Assembly: GCA_031278025.1 (NCBI GenBank)
Contig: JAITLF010000233.1
Span: 1-9,444 of the forward strand
Direction of reading: 5' to 3'
DNA from: Treponema sp.
GTDB taxonomy: Bacteria > Spirochaetota > Spirochaetia > Treponematales > Breznakiellaceae
DNA length: 9,444 bases
Below, in pieces: positions 5,376 to 9,444 of this stretch. Numbering within the stretch: the stretch's first letter is position 1; each line of letters starts with the position of its first letter. The notes under the pieces were generated by a model. That model was not told the DNA's origin. It saw only the letters and a program-made list of their open reading frames with translations, and searched no databases. Both the position numbers and the translations under genes were made by a program.

Positions 5376-6398
5376 GTGAGGAAGTTTAAATCGCGGGCGG
5401 TGGTTACCGCTGTGATAGTGATACTGATTTTGATTTTCGCGGGGCTGACGGCCTATCCTTTTCTCAGGCCGTATATGCCGTCCGCTGATGACGCGGGACA
5501 GGCCGGCGTTCCCGCCCAGGGCGGCGCGCCGCAGGCAGGACAGCGGCAGGGCGCGGGGCAGGCGGGTGTTCCGGGAGGCGGGACCCCGGGGAACAACCAG
5601 GGGGCGCGTAACGCGACGCTGGTCAGGACGACGGAAGTTGCGCTGGGAACCATCGAGAACAGCGTGGTAATTAACGGGGACGTGCTTGCCGCGGGACAGG
5701 TAACCATTTACCCCACAGTGGCGGGGAAACTGACGGAGGTCCGTTTCCGGGTTGGGGATCGGGTAAGCCGGGGACAGACCGTCGCCACGGTGGACCCTTC
5801 CAGGCCCGGAGAGGTTTTCTCCCAGAGTCCGGTAACTTCCACAATCAGCGGTACGGTGCTGCAGGCGCCGCTTCACCCGGGCGACACGGTTACTACCGCA
5901 AGCGCGGTGTATGTTATCGGGGATCTTTCCGTTCTGGAAGTTGAAACGTTTGTGCCGGAGCGTTACGCCAACGCGGCGCGCAGGGGCCTTGCCGCCCTGG
6001 TTTCCCTGGAGGCCCTGCCGGGCGAAACATTCCCCGCCGCCGTGTACGAACTCAGCCCCGTACTTGATCCGGCCAGCCGTACCCTGCGGATACGGCTTCG
6101 CTTTGACAGGCCGGACGAACGGATACGGGCCGGAATGTTTGCCACGGTAAGCCTCGTGACCAATTCCCGGCGGGACGTGCCGGTGATTCCCCGTTCTTCG
6201 GTGATAAACACCTACGGTTCCTGGATAGTGTTTGTTGTTGATGATGATAATATAGCCCGGCGGAAAGTTATCTCGCTGGGCCTCGAAAATGAAACTTCGA
6301 TAGAGGTACTAAGCGGCATTGAGACCGGTGACCGGGTCGTTTCCTCGGGGCAGAATTTCCTGACCGATGGCGATCCGGTACGTATTGTGGAGGGATAA
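5376..6398 (+). CDS. RND efflux periplasmic adaptor without helical hairpin
   Basis: This membrane-fusion protein should link the RND permease to the TolC-like duct in the periplasm. The 340-residue protein has an N-terminal membrane anchor (about 8-28), a low-complexity Gly/Ala/Pro/Gln linker (about 37-78, with GQAGVP twice), a lipoyl/barrel-sandwich domain in two halves (about 106-140 and 151-186), a beta-barrel domain (about 187-265) and a membrane-proximal domain (to 340, with GLENETSIEVLSGIETGDRVV). The lipoyl halves are joined by only about ten residues (141-150), so the coiled-coil hairpin that docks onto TolC in most adaptors is absent; Borrelia BesA is a known hairpin-less example. 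GTG 5376 is preferred because the anchor then starts with MRKFKSR and GGGGG (5365-5369) lies six bases upstream; an in-frame TTG at 5346 is the alternative. It is two bases from the RND gene. Confidence 0.9.
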   Translation: MRKFKSRAVVTAVIVILILIFAGLTAYPFLRPYMPSADDAGQAGVPAQGGAPQAGQRQGAGQAGVPGGGTPGNNQGARNATLVRTTEVALGTIENSVVINGDVLAAGQVTIYPTVAGKLTEVRFRVGDRVSRGQTVATVDPSRPGEVFSQSPVTSTISGTVLQAPLHPGDTVTTASAVYVIGDLSVLEVETFVPERYANAARRGLAALVSLEALPGETFPAAVYELSPVLDPASRTLRIRLRFDRPDERIRAGMFATVSLVTNSRRDVPVIPRSSVINTYGSWIVFVVDDDNIARRKVISLGLENETSIEVLSGIETGDRVVSSGQNFLTDGDPVRIVEG

Positions 6399-6400
6399 GG

Positions 6401-9400
6401 ATGAACATTGCGGGTTATTCTGTTAAGCGTCCGGTTACCATCGTAGTACTTTATGCGTTAGCCCTGGGCATCGCCGTTACGCTGGTTCCCAATCTGGCGG
6501 TTGACCTCTACCCTTCCACGTCGCCGCCGGTCCTTTCGGTATTTACCCGTTTTCCCGGCGCGGGGCCCCTGGATGTGGAACGCAACGTAACCGAAAGGCT
6601 GGAGCGGTCCCTCTCGGCTTCGCGGGGGCTTACCAACATGACCAGCAATTCCCAGTTTGAGTCGAGCAATATCAATCTGGAGTTTGCCTACGGCACGGAC
6701 ATGGACAAGGCCGTAACCGACGCGCAGACCCTGCTCAACCGGCTGGTCAACTCTCTTCCCGACGGGGTGGAAACGCCGACGGTACGCCGCTTCGACATGA
6801 GCGCCATGCCGATCATGCGTCTTGTAGTCCGGGGTAACTATCCGCCCGATCAACTGCGGCTTTTTGCCGAAGACGAGATTCAGTCCAGCATAGAACGCAT
6901 CGAGGGAGTCGCGGCGGCGGAAGTTACCGGCGGCACTACGCAGATTGTAAAAGTGGCGGTCTCCCTTAACCGGCTTGCCGCGTTTAACCTGACCCTGGCG
7001 GATGTTTCTTCGGCCTTAAAGGGCCAGAGCGTACTCTCCTCCGGGGGCAGCCTGCGCCGGGGGGAACGGGAGTACCAGATCATGACGGAGGAGGAACTTA
7101 ACGGCGTTGAGCAGATTAAGCGCATTGTGGTAAAGACCGTTAACCTGGACAGTACCGGCGCGGCCCAGGCGAACCGTTCCCAGGTGGTGCGCCTTGAGGA
7201 TATTGCCGACGTAAGCCTTGGCTACAATGACAACGCGGCCCGTGTTTACGTGAACGGGCAGAGCGGGGTCTATATTCAGGTTACAAGCGAGAGCGACAGT
7301 AATCAGGTTAAGGTTGCCGACAGGGTGCAGGCGGCGCTTGCGGACATCAATGACGAACTGCCCCGGGGCATAACCCTCGAAGTTCTCTCGGACAACACGA
7401 CCATGATCAAGGCGACGATGAACCAGGTGTACAACAACGCTTTGCAGGGGGCGTTCCTCGCCATGATGATACTGCTGATCTTCCTGCGGAACATCAAGGG
7501 CACCATGATCATCGGCCTTTCCATCCCCATCTCGATACTGCTTACCGTTATGTTTATGTCGGTCTTTGGCTTTACGCTGAACCTCCTCACCATGACCGGG
7601 CTTATCATGGGATTGGGAATGACCATGGACGGTTCCATCGTTATTCTGGAAAATGTCCACAGTTACCGCGAGCGGGGGGCCAAGCCGGATGTCGCCGCGA
7701 TACTGGGAAGCCGGGAGATGCTCCGGGCAATTATCGCTTCTTCTACTACAACCCTTTGCGTGTTTATCCCGCTTATCATTTATAAAAACAACCTTGAGAT
7801 GATGGGGCAGATGTTCAGCGATCTGATTTTTACGGTGGTGATCTCCCTGGTCTGTTCCCTCGTGGTGGCGATTACGCTGGTACCGAGTCTCTGCGGCGCG
7901 ATTCTCAAGCTCAACACCCGCAAGCAGAAACCCCTCAAAAACCGCGTTTTGCGGACCGTTGATAACGGAATGGAAAACTTCTTCCGGAGGATGGAGAACG
8001 GTTACCGTTCGGCGCTGGAATACTGCCTCTCCCACCGGCTCCTCGTAGTCAGTCTTGTAGTATTGGTACTTGCGTTTTCCCTGATGCAGTTCAGCGGTAT
8101 CGGGATGAATATGTTTATCCGCACGCGCACCGATGACAACGTGAACATCAACGTGTCAATGCCGCAGGGAACGGCCATCGACGTAACGGAGAAAGTACTT
8201 TTTGACATTGAGGAGATTATCAAGCGGGAAATACAGGGTTATAAAAACATCATCCTTACCGCCCGGCGCAGCGGGACCAACCAGGGTTCCATCCAGATTA
8301 CCCTGCCGCCGCCCGCCGAACAGATCGACACCCCTGAGATAATTATGAGAAAACTTACCCCCTACACTACCGCCATTCCCGGAACAAGAATAAGTTTCAG
8401 GGCCGGGCGGAGCATGGGAAGTACCTCGGCGGTAGAAATAGCGGTCAGTTCCCGAAATTACGATGCCATTCAGGACACGGCGCAGGAGATACAGCACATC
8501 ATAACCCGGTATCTTCCCGAGGTGGAAAATCCGGCGATCAATATTGACGAAGGCGCGCCTCAGCTTACCGTGGAGATTGACCGCGAACGGGCCGCGGCGC
8601 TGGGTATATCGCTTTCGTCGATAGCCTCCGAGATCAGAACCGCCATGGACGGCACGACCGCTACCACCATGAGCCGGGGAGACCGGCTGGTAAACGTGAA
8701 TGTAATGCTCCGGGATTCGGACCGGGCGGGGCTGCCGAATCTTGACGCGGTATTTGTATTGAACAGATCCGGGCAGCGCGTATCCCTTTCCAATGTGGCA
8801 AAGATAGCCGAAAGCCGCGCGCCCTCCTCCATACGCCGGGAAAAGCAGGAGCGCGTGATCCGTATTACCGGCGATCTGCCCCCGGGAATTGCCGCGACGG
8901 ATATGCAGAAGCGGCTTGAGGATACGGTCAAGGAATACCTGGTTCCCAACGAAGATGTCACGGTACGTTATCTGGGGGAGGCGCAGGAAATCAATACCTA
9001 CTTCTGGCGTTATGTATTTATCATCACAACCGCGGTATTCCTGGTTTTCGGCGTAATGGCCAGCCAGTTTGAATCTTTCGTTGATCCCCTTATCATCTTC
9101 TTCTCGATACCGTTGCTCTTTATCGGGGTTATCTGGATATACAAACTGACAAATCAGGCCATGTCCATGTTCTCGGTAGTAGGAATTGTGGCGCTGGTCG
9201 GCGTGGTGGTGAACAACGGCATCGTGCTTGTGGACTACACCAACACGCTCCGGGCGCGGGGCATGAAAGTACGGGAGGCATGTCTTGAAGCGGGCAGGAA
9301 CCGCCTGCGCCCCATTCTGATGACGAGCCTTACCACCATTCTGGGTATGACGCCGATTGCCTTCTTCCCCGGCGCGGGCGCGGACACCATCCAGCCCATA

Positions 9401-9444
9401 GGCAAGACCTTCGTGGGCGGCCTTACGATAAGTACCCTGATGAC
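6401..9444 (+). CDS. RND-family efflux permease (HAE1-like), 3' end missing
   Basis: This inner-membrane proton-driven exporter should be the motor of the pump. 1014 codons are present without interruption and the gene continues beyond the window, stopping at the start of the twelfth membrane segment (GGLTISTLM); full-length members have about 1030-1050 residues. It begins MNIAGYSVKRPVTIVVL with TM1 at about 10-30. The first large periplasmic loop spans about 35-340, TM2-6 about 345-505, TM7 about 546-570, the second loop about 571-865, and TM8-12 follow. The TM4 relay motif reads GMTMDGSIVILENV, keeping the first aspartate (D410) but with G411 for the second. In TM10 the usual lysine is N938 (VVVNNGIVLVDY). 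ATG 6401 is preceded by GGAGGG (6389-6394), which overlaps the end of the adaptor gene and suggests coupled translation. Substrates cannot be predicted. Confidence 0.93.
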   Translation, partial: MNIAGYSVKRPVTIVVLYALALGIAVTLVPNLAVDLYPSTSPPVLSVFTRFPGAGPLDVERNVTERLERSLSASRGLTNMTSNSQFESSNINLEFAYGTDMDKAVTDAQTLLNRLVNSLPDGVETPTVRRFDMSAMPIMRLVVRGNYPPDQLRLFAEDEIQSSIERIEGVAAAEVTGGTTQIVKVAVSLNRLAAFNLTLADVSSALKGQSVLSSGGSLRRGEREYQIMTEEELNGVEQIKRIVVKTVNLDSTGAAQANRSQVVRLEDIADVSLGYNDNAARVYVNGQSGVYIQVTSESDSNQVKVADRVQAALADINDELPRGITLEVLSDNTTMIKATMNQVYNNALQGAFLAMMILLIFLRNIKGTMIIGLSIPISILLTVMFMSVFGFTLNLLTMTGLIMGLGMTMDGSIVILENVHSYRERGAKPDVAAILGSREMLRAIIASSTTTLCVFIPLIIYKNNLEMMGQMFSDLIFTVVISLVCSLVVAITLVPSLCGAILKLNTRKQKPLKNRVLRTVDNGMENFFRRMENGYRSALEYCLSHRLLVVSLVVLVLAFSLMQFSGIGMNMFIRTRTDDNVNINVSMPQGTAIDVTEKVLFDIEEIIKREIQGYKNIILTARRSGTNQGSIQITLPPPAEQIDTPEIIMRKLTPYTTAIPGTRISFRAGRSMGSTSAVEIAVSSRNYDAIQDTAQEIQHIITRYLPEVENPAINIDEGAPQLTVEIDRERAAALGISLSSIASEIRTAMDGTTATTMSRGDRLVNVNVMLRDSDRAGLPNLDAVFVLNRSGQRVSLSNVAKIAESRAPSSIRREKQERVIRITGDLPPGIAATDMQKRLEDTVKEYLVPNEDVTVRYLGEAQEINTYFWRYVFIITTAVFLVFGVMASQFESFVDPLIIFFSIPLLFIGVIWIYKLTNQAMSMFSVVGIVALVGVVVNNGIVLVDYTNTLRARGMKVREACLEAGRNRLRPILMTSLTTILGMTPIAFFPGAGADTIQPIGKTFVGGLTISTLM

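Noticed and set aside
5332..5379. 15-codon ORF ending in a GTGA overlap with the adaptor start
   Set aside because: The preceding ribosome-binding site is weak and the peptide is featureless; the overlap may be chance.
7016..8035. 339-codon open frame on the - strand inside the RND gene
   Set aside because: It lies wholly antisense to an unmistakable RND permease. Its translation is rich in His/Arg/Gln with no domain, as expected from the shadow of G+C-biased codons.

Overview
The window looks like chromosomal DNA of a diderm bacterium, most plausibly a spirochaete (a Treponema-like lineage). This rests on an efflux operon whose periplasmic adaptor has no helical hairpin, as in the Borrelia BesABC pump, and whose RND subunit has an atypical proton-relay set. 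G+C-rich coding DNA interrupted by palindromic intergenic repeats is compatible with this. The lineage is inference, because no rRNA or other marker gene is present. All credible genes lie on the + strand.

Layout: (1) 1-413 is the 3' part of an IS4-type transposase, broken by a frameshift and carrying an intrinsic-terminator-like hairpin in its coding sequence. (2) 414-669 holds a cluster of GGGGTCTGTCCCC/GGGGTCTGACCCC palindromes followed by a good sigma70-type promoter. (3) 670-1284 is a nicotinamidase gene (pncA). (4) 1285-1417 is a leader containing 27-nt tandem repeats that copy the ribosome-binding site and can pair with it. (5) 1418-3553 encodes the two ATPases of an oligopeptide/dipeptide ABC importer (OppD and OppF type), separated by a 141-nt spacer with three strong hairpins. 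No permease or binding-protein gene lies beside them. (6) 3554-3949 is a gene-free stretch: an A+T-rich segment with a weak group II intron resemblance, a G+C-rich inverted-repeat segment, and a full-consensus sigma54 (-24/-12) promoter. (7) 3950 to the window end is a tripartite efflux operon in the order TolC-like outer-membrane protein, RND adaptor, RND permease; the permease runs off the end.

How they work together: the last three genes should form one envelope-spanning pump, probably transcribed from the sigma54 promoter and so dependent on an activator ATPase encoded elsewhere. The OppD/OppF pair must work with permease and binding subunits encoded outside the window. PncA stands alone as an NAD-salvage enzyme. 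No entirely new system is evident. The points most worth checking are the sigma54-driven pump, the hairpin-less adaptor with its non-canonical RND partner, and the two structured leaders in front of oppD and oppF.
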